A stretch of 64,000 nucleotides of DNA from Pseudomonas fluorescens (GTDB lineage: Bacteria > Pseudomonadota > Gammaproteobacteria > Pseudomonadales > Pseudomonadaceae): the NCBI GenBank assembly GCA_902825215.1, contig LR782234.1, positions 3,224,001 to 3,288,000 on the forward strand, written 5' to 3'. Each line of letters starts with the position of its first letter. The first letter of the stretch is position 1. Below the pieces are notes generated by a model. It ran no database searches, was not told where the DNA came from, and worked only from the letters and a program-made list of their open reading frames with translations. Shown one piece after another: positions 43,328-53,700 of the stretch. The translations under genes and the position numbers were made by a program.

Positions 43328-45415
43328 TCAGGCCAGCGCCAACGCCAACGCCTCGCCACGCACTATGTCCTGCATGAATCGCTCGGCTGGCATCGGATGC
43401 CCGAGCAGATAGCCCTGCAAGGAATCACAGCCCAACTGCGTCAGAAACTTCTGCTGCACCCCGGTTTCGACCCCTTCGGCAACAATCCGCAGACCCAACG
43501 CCTGCCCCAGCGCCACGATCGCCGAGACAATCGCCGCGTCATCACTGTCGTGTTCCAGATCGCGGACAAAACCGCGATCGATCTTCAGCTCGTTGGCTGG
43601 CAGGCGCTTGAGGTACATCAGGCTGGAATAACCGGTGCCGAAATCGTCGATCGACAGGTCGACGCCCATGTCCGACAGTTCCTGCAATACGGTCATGCTC
43701 GCATCGGCATCGCTCATCGCCGTGGTTTCGGTGATTTCCAGAGTCAGGCTGTTCGCTGGCAAATGATGGGTGGCCAAGGCTTTGGCTACGCTGCGCACCA
43801 GTCCGGTGTGGCAGAACTGCAAGGCCGAGAGGTTCACGGCGATACGCCAGTCGGTGTAACCGAGCACGAACCATTCGCGCATCTGTCGGCAGGCCTCGTT
43901 GAGCACCCATTCGCCAATCGGAATGATCAGGCCACTTTTCTCCGCCAGTTCGATGAATTTGTCCGGCATCAGCATGCCGTGCACCGGATGCTGCCAGCGC
44001 AACAACGCCTCCGCCCCGACCGCGCGGCCATTGCCGGCGTCGAACTTGGGCTGGTAATGCAGGCTGAACTGGCTGTGCTCCAGCGCCGCGCGCAGGTCCT
44101 GCAGCAACTGCAACTGCTTGCGCGCGTTGTTGTTCATCGAAGCATCGAAAAAGCTGTAGCCGTTTTTCCCGCCGCCCTTGGCGTGGTACATCGCCGCGTC
44201 TGCGTTCATCAGCAGTTCCTGGGCGTTCTGGCCGTTGCCCGGATACAGGGCGATGCCGACGCTGGCGGAGATTTGCAGGTCATGGTCGGCGACGCGGAAC
44301 GCCTGGGCAATCAAGCCAACCTGACGCGCGGCCAGGCCCAGCGCATCATTGGGTTCGCTCAGACGCACCAGCAGGACGAATTCATCGCCGCCGATCCGCG
44401 CCAGCGTATCCTGGCCGCGCAAGTCTTCACGCAGGCGCACACCGACTTCGCGCAGCAACTGATCACCCATGTGATGGCCGAACGCATCGTTGACCGGTTT
44501 GAAGCCGTCCAGATCGATGAACATCAAGGCGAAGCAGCCGCCGTGCTCGTCGACCTTTTTCATCGCCTGATTGATGCGGTCGTCGAGCAGCATGCGATTC
44601 GGCAGGCCGGTCAGCGGGTCGTGCAGCGCCAGCTGGGTGAGTTCGCGGTTGGCCACGGTCAACGAGTGTGCGAGGTCGGCGGTACGCGCTTCAAGGCGCG
44701 CATCGAGGATTGAGGTGAGCAAGGCAATCGACAGCACCGCCAGCGTGGTGATCAAGACCAGCCCGTCGAGGCCGTTGCCTTTCAGACCGTCAAGGGTGGC
44801 GCCGCAGAAACTGCCCGCCGGAAATTGCGCAGCGGCCATGCCGGTGTAATGCATGCCGACGATGGCGACCCCCATGATCACCGCCGCACCCGCGCGAATC
44901 AGCCGCACGTACGGCGAATGCTGGCGCAGTCGGAAAGCGATCCACAGCGCTGCGGCCGAAGCGCCGACGGCGATCAGCAACGAGGCGCCGAATAGCGCTG
45001 GATCGTAATCGATGCCGGGCATCATGCGCATCGCCGCCATGCCGGTGTAATGCATGGCACTGATGCCGGCCCCCATGATCAGCGCGCCGAAGCCCAGCTG
45101 CAGGATCGGCAGCTTCGGCTGGCTGACCAGCCACAGGGCAAAGCCGCAGGACAGCACGGCGATCAGCAGCGACAGCGCGGTGAGGACAATGTCGTAACCC
45201 AGATCGATCGGCAGCTTGAAGGCGAGCATGCCGATGAAGTGCATCGACCAGACCCCAATGCCCATGGCGAACGCGCCGCCGGCCGTCCAGAAATGCACAG
45301 CGCGGCCCTTGGCGGTGGCGATGCGGCCGGTGAGATCAAGTGCGGTATAGGAAGCGAGGATCGCCACGCACAACGAAATGAAAACCAGAGTGGAGGAATA
45401 ACTACCGATGAGCAT
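43328..45415 (-). CDS. MHYT-GGDEF-EAL membrane protein (MucR-like)
   Basis: This is a 695-residue inner-membrane protein. Residues 1 to about 240 hold seven hydrophobic segments with repeated MHF/MHYTGMAA motifs of the MHYT sensor domain. The GGDEF domain has an intact RIGGDEF active site and an RGQD product-inhibition site five residues before it. The EAL domain has GAEALLRWQHP and DDFGTGYSSL, so both cyclic-di-GMP synthesis and breakdown are possible. The architecture and the N-terminus (MLIGSYSSTLV) match MucR of P. aeruginosa, the alginate-linked regulator; orthology is inferred. A longer start at 45454 is possible. Confidence 0.9.
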   Translation of the reverse strand: MLIGSYSSTLVFISLCVAILASYTALDLTGRIATAKGRAVHFWTAGGAFAMGIGVWSMHFIGMLAFKLPIDLGYDIVLTALSLLIAVLSCGFALWLVSQPKLPILQLGFGALIMGAGISAMHYTGMAAMRMMPGIDYDPALFGASLLIAVGASAAALWIAFRLRQHSPYVRLIRAGAAVIMGVAIVGMHYTGMAAAQFPAGSFCGATLDGLKGNGLDGLVLITTLAVLSIALLTSILDARLEARTADLAHSLTVANRELTQLALHDPLTGLPNRMLLDDRINQAMKKVDEHGGCFALMFIDLDGFKPVNDAFGHHMGDQLLREVGVRLREDLRGQDTLARIGGDEFVLLVRLSEPNDALGLAARQVGLIAQAFRVADHDLQISASVGIALYPGNGQNAQELLMNADAAMYHAKGGGKNGYSFFDASMNNNARKQLQLLQDLRAALEHSQFSLHYQPKFDAGNGRAVGAEALLRWQHPVHGMLMPDKFIELAEKSGLIIPIGEWVLNEACRQMREWFVLGYTDWRIAVNLSALQFCHTGLVRSVAKALATHHLPANSLTLEITETTAMSDADASMTVLQELSDMGVDLSIDDFGTGYSSLMYLKRLPANELKIDRGFVRDLEHDSDDAAIVSAIVALGQALGLRIVAEGVETGVQQKFLTQLGCDSLQGYLLGHPMPAERFMQDIVRGEALALALA

Positions 45416-45590
45416 GGGGATTCTCGTGGACACCCAACGCACAATCGCGTCCATTCTCGGTCGGGTAAATGCGGCGATTGTACTGATTGCGCGGAAGAAC
45501 GCACTGACAAAGTTATCAAATGGCCATCAAGCCGATGAAGCGGTGTCAGATCGTCTTACAATCGGCCGGTTCGCAGATTTCTGAAGCGCT

Positions 45591-45912
45591 GATCGTTCCC
45601 ACGCTCTGCGTGGGAATGCAGCCCGGGACGCTCCGCGTCCCATATAAAGCCGAACGCAGAGCGTCCGTTGAGGCATTCCCACGCAGGAGCGTAGGAACGA
45701 TCCATCCGGGCAGTGACCGTGCGGCCGCTTTCGCGAGCAGGCTCGCTTGATCGTTCCCACGCTCCGCGTGGGAATGCAGCCCGGGACGCTCCGCGGCCCA
45801 TCCAAAGCCGAACGCAGAGCGTCCGTAGAGGCATTCCCACGCAGGAGCGTGGGAACGATCCATGCGGGCAGTGACTGTGCGGACGCTTTCGCGAGCAGGC
45901 TCGCTCCCACAT
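45591..45912. repeat. Tandem 158-bp composite repeat
   Basis: Two copies with an exact period of 158 bases (45591 and 45749) are each built from the GATCGTTCCCACGC palindrome family followed by a variant A REP core (TTTCGCGAGCAGGCTCGCT). They differ at only a few positions. The second copy ends in a complete REP core. The whole gap between the MHYT gene and opmB is about 500 bases; the part before 45591 shows nothing recognisable beyond the MHYT gene's presumed promoter. Confidence 0.9.
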
Positions 45913-45924
45913 GTGTTCGGCCAG

Positions 45925-47394
45925 TTATTGCGTGTCGCTGACTTCCAGCTGGCCATCCCAACCACCGCCCAGTGCCGCGATCAACTGCACGCTGGCGATC
46001 AAACGGCTTTGCAGGATATTCAGCACGCTGCGCTCGTTGCTCAGCGCCGTGGCTTGCACCACGACCACGTCGATATAAGCGATCAGTCCCGCCTTGTACT
46101 GGTTCTCCGTCAGGCGCAAGGAATCGCGCGCCGCGTCGAGCGCTTCCTGACGCACCGCGGCTTCTTCTTCATACACCTTGAGCTGCACCAGATAGTTTTC
46201 CACTTCGCGGAAACCGTCGAGCACGGTCTGCCGGTACTGGGCCACGGTCTGGTCGTATACCGCCTCGGTGCGGTCGACTTCCGCCGAGCGCTGGCCGCCG
46301 TCGAACAACGGCAGCGCCAGTTTCGGCCCCACCGACCAGAAACGGTTCGGCAGGCTGATCAGGTTCTGCGAGGTACTGCTGCTGTAGCCGCCACTCAAAC
46401 TCAGGGTCAGATCCGGGTAATACGCGGCTTTCGCCACGCCGATATTGGCGTTGGCAGCAATGACCGAGCGCTCGGCCGAAGCAATGTCCGGACGGCGTTC
46501 CAGCAATTGCGACGGCAGACTCACCGGCACCTGCGGCAGTTTCGGGATGGTCTGCACTTCGGCAATGCTGAAGTCGGCCGGCGCTTGCCCGGTGAGCACG
46601 GCGATGGCGTTCTCGAATTGCGCGCGTTGCCAGATCAGGTCGACCAGATCGGCTTGGGTACTTTTCAGCTGGGTCTGCGCCTGCGCGACCGCGTCACGCC
46701 CGGAAACCCCGGCGCGGTACTGGTTCTGGGTCATCTGCAACGACCGCTGATAAGCCGCAACGGTCGCTTCGAGCAAACGTTTCTGCTGATCGATCACGCG
46801 CAATTGCAGGTAGTTCTGCACCAGTTCCGACTGCTGGCTCAGGCGCATCGCCGCCAGATCGGCAAAACTGGCCTGGGCGCTGGCCTCGTCGGCTTCGAGG
46901 CCTCGGCGCAGTTTGCCCCAGACGTCGGCTTCCCAACTGACACCCAGCTCGGCGTTGTAGGTATCGCGGATACCACTGGAAGAACTGCTCAGGCTCGAAC
47001 TGCTGCTGCCGGTGCCCTGGCTGGAGCGAGTCTTGCCCACGCTCAGGTCGACGCTGGGGTAAAACGCCCCGCGCGCGCTGCGCACCAAAGCCTGGGCCTG
47101 GCGATACTGGGCTTCCGACTGGGCGACGGTCTGGTTGGAGCTGTTGAGTTTCTCGATCAGCCCGTTGAGCTGTTGATCGCCATACAACTCCCACCAGGCG
47201 CCGCGGGCCAGCGCATCGCTCGGGTTAGCCTGGGTCCAGCCTGCGGCTTCCTTGTACTGAGCGATTTCAGCCGTCTGCGGGCGTTGATAATCCGGGCCGA
47301 CAGCGCAGGCACTGAGCATCGCCACGCACAGCGACAGACTCAGCAAACGCGAGCCCCGTGCAGTGGCCAGATTGAAGAGCGAACGGTCAGTCAT
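45925..47394 (-). CDS. opmB: Outer-membrane efflux channel OpmB (OprM/NodT family)
   Basis: This is a 489-residue TolC-like lipoprotein. The lipobox LSAC puts the lipidated residue at Cys30, and CAVGPDYQRP is the classic start of mature OprM-type channels. The two repeated halves contain the periplasmic helices. It lies last in the muxA-muxB-muxC-opmB order and overlaps muxC at ATGA, as in the P. aeruginosa MuxABC-OpmB pump, which gives the symbol. Confidence 0.9.
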   Translation of the reverse strand: MTDRSLFNLATARGSRLLSLSLCVAMLSACAVGPDYQRPQTAEIAQYKEAAGWTQANPSDALARGAWWELYGDQQLNGLIEKLNSSNQTVAQSEAQYRQAQALVRSARGAFYPSVDLSVGKTRSSQGTGSSSSSLSSSSSGIRDTYNAELGVSWEADVWGKLRRGLEADEASAQASFADLAAMRLSQQSELVQNYLQLRVIDQQKRLLEATVAAYQRSLQMTQNQYRAGVSGRDAVAQAQTQLKSTQADLVDLIWQRAQFENAIAVLTGQAPADFSIAEVQTIPKLPQVPVSLPSQLLERRPDIASAERSVIAANANIGVAKAAYYPDLTLSLSGGYSSSTSQNLISLPNRFWSVGPKLALPLFDGGQRSAEVDRTEAVYDQTVAQYRQTVLDGFREVENYLVQLKVYEEEAAVRQEALDAARDSLRLTENQYKAGLIAYIDVVVVQATALSNERSVLNILQSRLIASVQLIAALGGGWDGQLEVSDTQ

Positions 47395-50300
47395 AGCGGA
47401 GTTTCCAGAGCGGCGTCAGTACGCACGCCACGCCATTTGTTGAAACGATGGCGCAGCTTGTCGAGATAGAGGTAAACCACCGGGGTGGTGTAAAGCGTGA
47501 GTATCTGGCTGAAGACCAGCCCGCCAATGATGGTCAGACCCAGCGGCTGGCGCATTTCCGCACCCTCGGCACGGCCGAGCAGCAGCGGCAAGGCACCGAG
47601 AATCGCCGCCAGCGTGGTCATCAGAATCGGTCGCAGCCGTTGCAGGCAGGCGCTGCGGATCGATTCCAGCGGCGACAGGCCCTGATGGCGTTCAAGTTGC
47701 AACGCAAGGTCGATCATCAGAATGGCGTTTTTCTTCACCACGCCGATCAGCAGGAACAGGCCAAGCAGGGAAATCAGGCTGAACTCGCTACCCAGCAAGT
47801 AGATTGACAGCAACGCCCCGACACCCGCCGACGGCAGCGTGGAAAGAATGGTCAGCGGATGAATATAGCTTTCATACAACACGCCGAGGACCAGATACAC
47901 CGCCAGCAGTGCGCCGAGAATCATGAACGGCTGGCTCTTTTGCGTCGCGGCAAAGGCGTCGGCGGTGCCGGCCATTTTCGCGATCACGTCTTCCGGCAAG
48001 CCGACTTTGGCGATCGCCCGCTCGATGGCCGCGCTGCCCTGCTCCACCGTCACGCCTTCAGCCATGTCGAACGCGATGCTCTCGGAGGCGAACTGGCCTT
48101 CATGGCTGACGCGGTCGTCTTCGAGACTGTTTTCGTAATGGGCGAAGGTCGAAAGCGGCACGCGCGCGCCATCGGCGGTAATCACCTGCACCTGCTTGAG
48201 CGTCACCGGGTCCTGGGCATATTTCTGATTGACCTCCATCACCACCTGATACTGGTTGAGGCTGTCGTAGATGGTTGAAATTTGCCGCTGGCTGTAGGCG
48301 TTGTTGAGCACGGCGGTGACCATGTCCATGTCGATACCCAGGCGCTTGGCCTGATCGCGATCAACGATCAGCGTGACTTGCTGAGCCCCCGCGCCTTCTC
48401 GGGCATCAATCGCGGTCAGCTCGGGCAAGGCACGCAACGCGGTGACCACTTTCGGGTACCACTTGCGCAGCTCGCCTAGATCACCGCTTTGCAGAATGTA
48501 GCTGTACTGCGAAGTGGTCTGCTCGCGGCCGCCGCCAAATTGCAGGTCCTGGTCGGCCATCAGCATCAGTTGTGCACCGGGCACCTTGGGCATTTCCTTG
48601 CGCAGGCGTTCGATGACTTTCTGTGCGTTGAGCTGGCGGTCCTTGATCGGCTTCAGGCGCACCAGCATGAACGCATTATTGGTGCCGTTGCCGCCACCGA
48701 TGAACCCGGCGACGCTTTCCACCGCTGCGTCCTTGAGCACGGCACGGCGAAAGATTTCCATTTTCGGCTGCATCACGCTGAACGACAGGCCGTCGTCGCC
48801 GCGCACGAAACCGATCAACTGGCCGGTGTCCTGCTGGGGCATGAAGGTTTTTGGCACCACCACGTACAGGGCGACGTTGACCGCGACGGTGATCAACAGG
48901 CTGAGCAGCGTCAGACGGCGGTGGCGCAGCACCCAGTCGAGACTGCTGGCGTACTTGTCGACCATCCAGTCGTTGGTCAGCTGGCTCCAGCGTTGCAGGC
49001 GATTTTCCTGACCCGGCGTGTGCGGCTTGAGCCAGCGTGCGCAGAGCATCGGCGTCAAGGTCAGGGAGACCACCAGCGAGACAATGATCGCCGCCGCGAG
49101 AGTGATCGAAAACTCGCGGAACAGGCTCTCGACAATCCCGCCCATGAACAGAATCGACAGGAACACCGCCACCAGCGAGACGTTCATCGACAGCAAGGTG
49201 AAACCGACTTCCTTGGCGCCGAGGTACGCGGCCTGCATCGGTTTGACGCCTTCGTCGATGTGCCGGGAAATGTTCTCCAGCACCACGATCGCATCGTCCA
49301 CCACCAGACCGGTGGCAAGAATCAGCGCCATCAGCGACAGATTGTTCAGCGAGAAACCATACAGGTACATCACCGCAAAGGTGCCGACCAGCGACACCGG
49401 CACCGCCAGGGTCGGGATCAGCGAAGCGCGGAAATTCCCCAGAAACAGGAATACCACCAGAATCACCAGGGCGATGGCTATCAACAGGGTCATTTCCGCT
49501 TCGTGCAGAGTGGCCTTGATCACCGGCGAGCGGTCCATCGCCAGGTTCAGCTTGACGCTGGCCGGCAGCACCGCTTGCAAGGCTGGCAATTGCGCCTTGA
49601 TCTCGTTGACGGTCTCGATGATGTTGGCGCCGGCCTGGCGGTTGATCACCAGCAGCACCGCCGCGTCATTGTTGAAGAAACCACTGTTGTAACGGTCTTC
49701 GACGCCATCGCTGACCTTGGCCACGTCCTTGAGACGCAGCGCCGCGCCGTCGGCGTAGTGGATGATCAGCGACTCGTAATCCTTGGCCTTCTCCAACTGG
49801 TCATTGGCCTGGATCTGCCACAGGCGCTGACCGTCCTCGACCGAACCTTTGGGCCGGCGCACGTTGGCTTCGGCGATGGTCTTGCGCACATCGTCAAGCG
49901 CCACGCCGTATTGGTTCAGCGCCTGCGGCTCAAGCTCAATGCGCACCGCCGGCAGCGAACTGCCGCCGATCTGCACTTCGCCGACACCCTGCACCTGCGA
50001 AAGACTTTGCGAAAGGATGGTCGACGCGAGGTCGTAGAGCTGCCCTTTTTCGAGCACGTCCGAGGTCAGCGACAGCACCATGATCGGCGCCTGCGACGGG
50101 TTGACCTTTTTATAGGTCGGCATGCTGCGCATCCCGCTCGGCAGCAGATTGCGCGAAGCGTTGATCGCTGCCTGCACTTCCCGCGCCGCGCCATTGATGT
50201 CGCGGTCGAGGTCAAACTGCAGAATGACCCGGGTCGAGCCTTGGCTGGAGCGGCTGCTCATGGTGTTGACGCCGGCGATTGCACCGAACGAACGTTCCAG

Positions 50301-50498
50301 CGGCGTCGCCACGGTCGAGGCCATCACCTCCGGGCTGGCACCAGGCAGGCTGGCCTGCACGACGATCACCGGGAAATCCATCTGCGGCAGCGGCGAAACC
50401 GGCAACAGACCGAAACTCACGCCACCGAGCAGCATGATGGCCAATGAAAGCAGCATGGTCGCCACGGGGCGTTTGATGAACGGACCGGAGAGATTCAT
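47391..50498 (-). CDS. muxC: RND efflux permease MuxC (MdtC-like)
   Basis: This is a 1035-residue HAE1-type RND transporter. The start is the Met of MNLSGPFIKRPVATMLLS at 50498; an open frame upstream runs through a repeat. The proton-relay Asp pair is in TGLVVDDAIVVLENIS in TM4. MdtBC/MuxBC systems are unusual in needing two different RND subunits, which form a hetero-trimer in MdtBC. It exports drugs and plant or bile compounds in related systems; the natural substrate here is unknown. It is coupled to opmB by a 4-base overlap. Confidence 0.93.
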   Translation of the reverse strand: MNLSGPFIKRPVATMLLSLAIMLLGGVSFGLLPVSPLPQMDFPVIVVQASLPGASPEVMASTVATPLERSFGAIAGVNTMSSRSSQGSTRVILQFDLDRDINGAAREVQAAINASRNLLPSGMRSMPTYKKVNPSQAPIMVLSLTSDVLEKGQLYDLASTILSQSLSQVQGVGEVQIGGSSLPAVRIELEPQALNQYGVALDDVRKTIAEANVRRPKGSVEDGQRLWQIQANDQLEKAKDYESLIIHYADGAALRLKDVAKVSDGVEDRYNSGFFNNDAAVLLVINRQAGANIIETVNEIKAQLPALQAVLPASVKLNLAMDRSPVIKATLHEAEMTLLIAIALVILVVFLFLGNFRASLIPTLAVPVSLVGTFAVMYLYGFSLNNLSLMALILATGLVVDDAIVVLENISRHIDEGVKPMQAAYLGAKEVGFTLLSMNVSLVAVFLSILFMGGIVESLFREFSITLAAAIIVSLVVSLTLTPMLCARWLKPHTPGQENRLQRWSQLTNDWMVDKYASSLDWVLRHRRLTLLSLLITVAVNVALYVVVPKTFMPQQDTGQLIGFVRGDDGLSFSVMQPKMEIFRRAVLKDAAVESVAGFIGGGNGTNNAFMLVRLKPIKDRQLNAQKVIERLRKEMPKVPGAQLMLMADQDLQFGGGREQTTSQYSYILQSGDLGELRKWYPKVVTALRALPELTAIDAREGAGAQQVTLIVDRDQAKRLGIDMDMVTAVLNNAYSQRQISTIYDSLNQYQVVMEVNQKYAQDPVTLKQVQVITADGARVPLSTFAHYENSLEDDRVSHEGQFASESIAFDMAEGVTVEQGSAAIERAIAKVGLPEDVIAKMAGTADAFAATQKSQPFMILGALLAVYLVLGVLYESYIHPLTILSTLPSAGVGALLSIYLLGSEFSLISLLGLFLLIGVVKKNAILMIDLALQLERHQGLSPLESIRSACLQRLRPILMTTLAAILGALPLLLGRAEGAEMRQPLGLTIIGGLVFSQILTLYTTPVVYLYLDKLRHRFNKWRGVRTDAALETPL

Positions 50499-50512
50499 AA
50501 GTGGCGGCCACC

Positions 50513-50597
50513 AGTTGCAAGCTGCAAGCCACAAGCCACAAGCTTGCAGTGAGCCCGCTTTATTCTTGCAGCTTGAAGCTTGCTGCTTGTAGCTGCT
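50513..50597. repeat. Imperfect inverted repeat between muxB and muxC
   Basis: The 100-base gap is filled with copies of GCAAGC/GCTTGC and CTGCAAG-like words in both orientations (for example TTGCAAGCTGCAAGC near 50517 and CTTGCAGCTTGAAGCTTGC near 50563), able to form a long stem. It is a different repeat family from the REP cores, placed inside an operon. Confidence 0.7.
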
Positions 50598-50598
50598 T

Positions 50599-53500
50599 TC
50601 ATACCGAGACCTCTTCAGCGTCAGCCTGGCGCTTGCCAAAGCGTCGGCCGAGGCGGTCGAAGTACAGGTAGATCACCGGTGTGGTGAACAGCGTCAGCAC
50701 CTGGCTCACCAGCAAGCCGCCGACCATGACCAGACCCAGCGGCTGGCGCAGTTCGGCGCCAGAACCTGTGGCGAGCATCAACGGCACCGCGCCAAACAAT
50801 GCCGCCAGCGTGGTCATCAGAATCGGCCGGAAGCGCAGCAGCGCTGCCTGATAGATCGCCTGTTCCGGGGCCATGCCCTGAGTGCGTTCTGCATCAAGGG
50901 CGAAGTCGATCATCATGATCGCGTTCTTTTTCACGATGCCGATCAGCAAAATGATGCCGATGATCGCGATCATGCCCAGATCGTTGCCGCTGAGCAGCAG
51001 CGCCAGCAACGCGCCGACCGCCGCCGAAGGCAGGGTCGAAAGGATCGTGATCGGGTGGATATAGCTCTCGTACAGCACGCCGAGCACGATGTACATGGTC
51101 ACCACCGCCGCCAGAATCAGCAGCAAGGTGCTCGACAGCGACGCCTGGAAGGCTTCGGCCGCGCCCTGGAACTGAGTCTGTACGCCGACCGGCATGCCAA
51201 TGTCCTGCTGCACCTGTTCGATCACGTCCACCGCATGCCCCAGCGCCACGCCGGGGGCCAGGTTGAAGGACATCATCACCGCCGGGAACTGGCCGATATG
51301 GGTGATCGCCAGTTGTGCCTGTCGCTCTTCGACGTGGGCCAGGCTCGACAGGCGCACCTGCGCATCGTCGGTGGTCTTGACGTGGATCTGATCCAGCGCC
51401 TGCGGGCCGATGCGTTCGCCGGCCTGCGCCTGCAGCACCACGCGGTACTGGCTGGCCTGGGTGTAGATGGTCGAGATCTGCCGCTGGCCAAAGGCGTCGT
51501 ACAGCGCATCGGTGATGTTCGACACCGAAACGCCCAGGCGTGAAGCGGCATCGCGGTCGATCACCAGATAGACCTGCAAACCCTTGTCCTGCAGGTCACT
51601 GGCAACGTCGGTCAGTTCCGGACGCTGGGCCAGCGCCTCGACCAGCCGCCCGCTCCATTGACTCAGTAGCTCGGCGTCCGGCGAGGACATGCTGAACTGG
51701 TATTGGGTGCGGCTGACGCGGTCTTCGATGGTCAGGTCCTGCACCGGCTGCATGAACAGGCGGATACCCACCAGTTTGTCGAGCTTGGGTTGCAGACGCG
51801 CGATCACTTCACTGGCGCTCAGATCGCGCTCGCTGTGGGGCTTGAGATTGATCAGCAAGCGGCCACTGTTGAGGGTGGCGTTATCGCCATCGACACCGAT
51901 ATACGACGACAGGCTTTGCACCGCAGGGTCTTCGAGGATGACCCGGGCCAGCTCCTGCTGGCGCTCGCCCATGGCGGCAAAGGAAATCGACTGCGGCGCT
52001 TCGGAAATCCCCTGGATCACGCCGGTGTCCTGTACCGGGAAGAAGCCCTTCGGCACCACCATGTAGAGGAACACCGTCAGCGCCAGCGTGCCGATGGCCA
52101 CCAGCAAGGTCAGCGGCTGATGCTTGAGCACCCACTGCAACATGCGCCCGTAGCCGGCGATCATCCAGTCGATGAACGCGCCACTGGCCCGATAAAAACG
52201 GCCTTGCTCGTGTTCTTGCGGTTCACGTTTGAGCAAGCGTGCGCACATCATTGGCGTCAGGGTCAGCGACACCACCAGCGAAATCAGGATCGCCACCGCC
52301 AGGGTAATTGCGAATTCGCGGAACAAGCGCCCGACCACATCGGCCATGAACAGCAGCGGAATCAATACGGCGATCAGCGACAGGGTCAGGGAAATCAGGG
52401 TGAAGCCGATCTGTCTGGCGCCCTTGAGCGCGGCCTGCATCGGGCTGTCACCCTCCTCGATGAAGCGCGAAATGTTTTCGAGCATGACGATCGCGTCGTC
52501 GACCACGAAACCGGTGGCGATGGTCAACGCCATCAGGGTCAGGTTGTTGACCGAGAAACCGGCCAGGTACATCACGCCGAACGTGCCGATCAGCGACAGC
52601 GGTACGGCCACCGAAGGAATGATCGTCGCGCTGAAACGGCGCAGGAACAGGAACGTCACCATCACCACCAGAGCAATGGCGATGAGCAGTTCATGCTGCA
52701 CGTCGGTGACCGAAGCACGGATGGTCTGGGTACGGTCGGTAAGCACCGTCACGTCGAGGCCGGCCGGCAGGTTGTCGGTGATGCTCGGCAGCAATGCCTT
52801 GATGCGGTCGACCACCTCGATCACGTTGGCACCGGGCTGGCGTTGAATGTTCAGCAACACCGCCTGATTCTGGTTGGCCCATGCCGCCAGACGCTCGTTC
52901 TCGGCACCATCGACAATCTCGGCGACGTCCTTGAGCCGCAGCGGCGCGCCATTCTTGTAGGCGAGGATCAGGTTGGCGTAGTCCTCGGGCGAAGTCAGCT
53001 GGTCATTGGCATCGAGCATCGACACCCGCGTCGGGCCGTCGAAGTTGCCCTTCGGCTGGTTGACGTTGGAGGCGCTGATCAACGTGCGCACGTCCGACAG
53101 GTTCAGGCTGTTCGCCGCCAGAGCCTCCGGGTTGACCTTGATCCGCACCGCCTGACGCTGACCGCCGGCAATGCTGACCATGCCGACCCCGCTGATCTGG
53201 GCGATCTTCTGCGCCATGCGCGTATCGACCAGATCGTTGAGCTTGGGCAGCAGCATGGTTTTCGAAGTGATCGCCAGTGTCAGCACCGGGGTGTCCGCCG
53301 GGTTGACCTTGTTGTACACCGGTGGTGCCGGCAAGTCGGTCGGCAGCAGATTGGTCGCCGCGTTGATCGCCGCCTGCACCTGCTGCTCGGCGACATCCAT
53401 ATTGATGTCGAGGCTGAAGCGCAGGGTCAGCACCGAAGCGCCGCCGGAACTGGTCGAAGCCATTTGCGTCAGGCCGGGCATCTGCCCGAACTGGCGCTCG

Positions 53501-53700
53501 AGCGGCGCCGTGACTGCGCTGGTCATTACATCCGGGCTGGCGCCGGGATACAGGGTCATGACGCGGATGGTCGGGTAATCGACCTGCGGCAGCGCCGACA
53601 CCGGCAACAGGCGATAAGCGATCAGACCGGCCAGAACAATGGCCAGCATGCTCAGGGTGGTGGCTACCGGTCGGAGGATGAACAGCCGCGAAATGTTCAT
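50599..53700 (-). CDS. muxB: RND efflux permease MuxB (MdtB-like)
   Basis: This is a 1033-residue HAE1-type RND transporter, starting [17 protein letters not shown]. The TM4 motif [16 protein letters not shown] carries the proton-relay Asp pair. The two large periplasmic loops and twelve transmembrane segments are complete. It is the paralogous partner of MuxC and overlaps muxA by ATGA. The first RND subunit in these systems is thought to have a role distinct from the second, substrate-binding one. Confidence 0.93.
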   Translation of the reverse strand: MNISRLFILRPVATTLSMLAIVLAGLIAYRLLPVSALPQVDYPTIRVMTLYPGASPDVMTSAVTAPLERQFGQMPGLTQMASTSSGGASVLTLRFSLDINMDVAEQQVQAAINAATNLLPTDLPAPPVYNKVNPADTPVLTLAITSKTMLLPKLNDLVDTRMAQKIAQISGVGMVSIAGGQRQAVRIKVNPEALAANSLNLSDVRTLISASNVNQPKGNFDGPTRVSMLDANDQLTSPEDYANLILAYKNGAPLRLKDVAEIVDGAENERLAAWANQNQAVLLNIQRQPGANVIEVVDRIKALLPSITDNLPAGLDVTVLTDRTQTIRASVTDVQHELLIAIALVVMVTFLFLRRFSATIIPSVAVPLSLIGTFGVMYLAGFSVNNLTLMALTIATGFVVDDAIVMLENISRFIEEGDSPMQAALKGARQIGFTLISLTLSLIAVLIPLLFMADVVGRLFREFAITLAVAILISLVVSLTLTPMMCARLLKREPQEHEQGRFYRASGAFIDWMIAGYGRMLQWVLKHQPLTLLVAIGTLALTVFLYMVVPKGFFPVQDTGVIQGISEAPQSISFAAMGERQQELARVILEDPAVQSLSSYIGVDGDNATLNSGRLLINLKPHSERDLSASEVIARLQPKLDKLVGIRLFMQPVQDLTIEDRVSRTQYQFSMSSPDAELLSQWSGRLVEALAQRPELTDVASDLQDKGLQVYLVIDRDAASRLGVSVSNITDALYDAFGQRQISTIYTQASQYRVVLQAQAGERIGPQALDQIHVKTTDDAQVRLSSLAHVEERQAQLAITHIGQFPAVMMSFNLAPGVALGHAVDVIEQVQQDIGMPVGVQTQFQGAAEAFQASLSSTLLLILAAVVTMYIVLGVLYESYIHPITILSTLPSAAVGALLALLLSGNDLGMIAIIGIILLIGIVKKNAIMMIDFALDAERTQGMAPEQAIYQAALLRFRPILMTTLAALFGAVPLMLATGSGAELRQPLGLVMVGGLLVSQVLTLFTTPVIYLYFDRLGRRFGKRQADAEEVSV

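Noticed and set aside
45591..45912. Possible CRISPR array
   Set aside because: Only two long composite units with no short regular repeat-spacer pattern and no cas genes; it is a tandem palindromic repeat.
45527..45965. Overlapping minus-strand frames of 118-144 codons
   Set aside because: They translate the 158-bp tandem repeats (recurrent SHAERGND and MWERACSRK peptides), not a gene.
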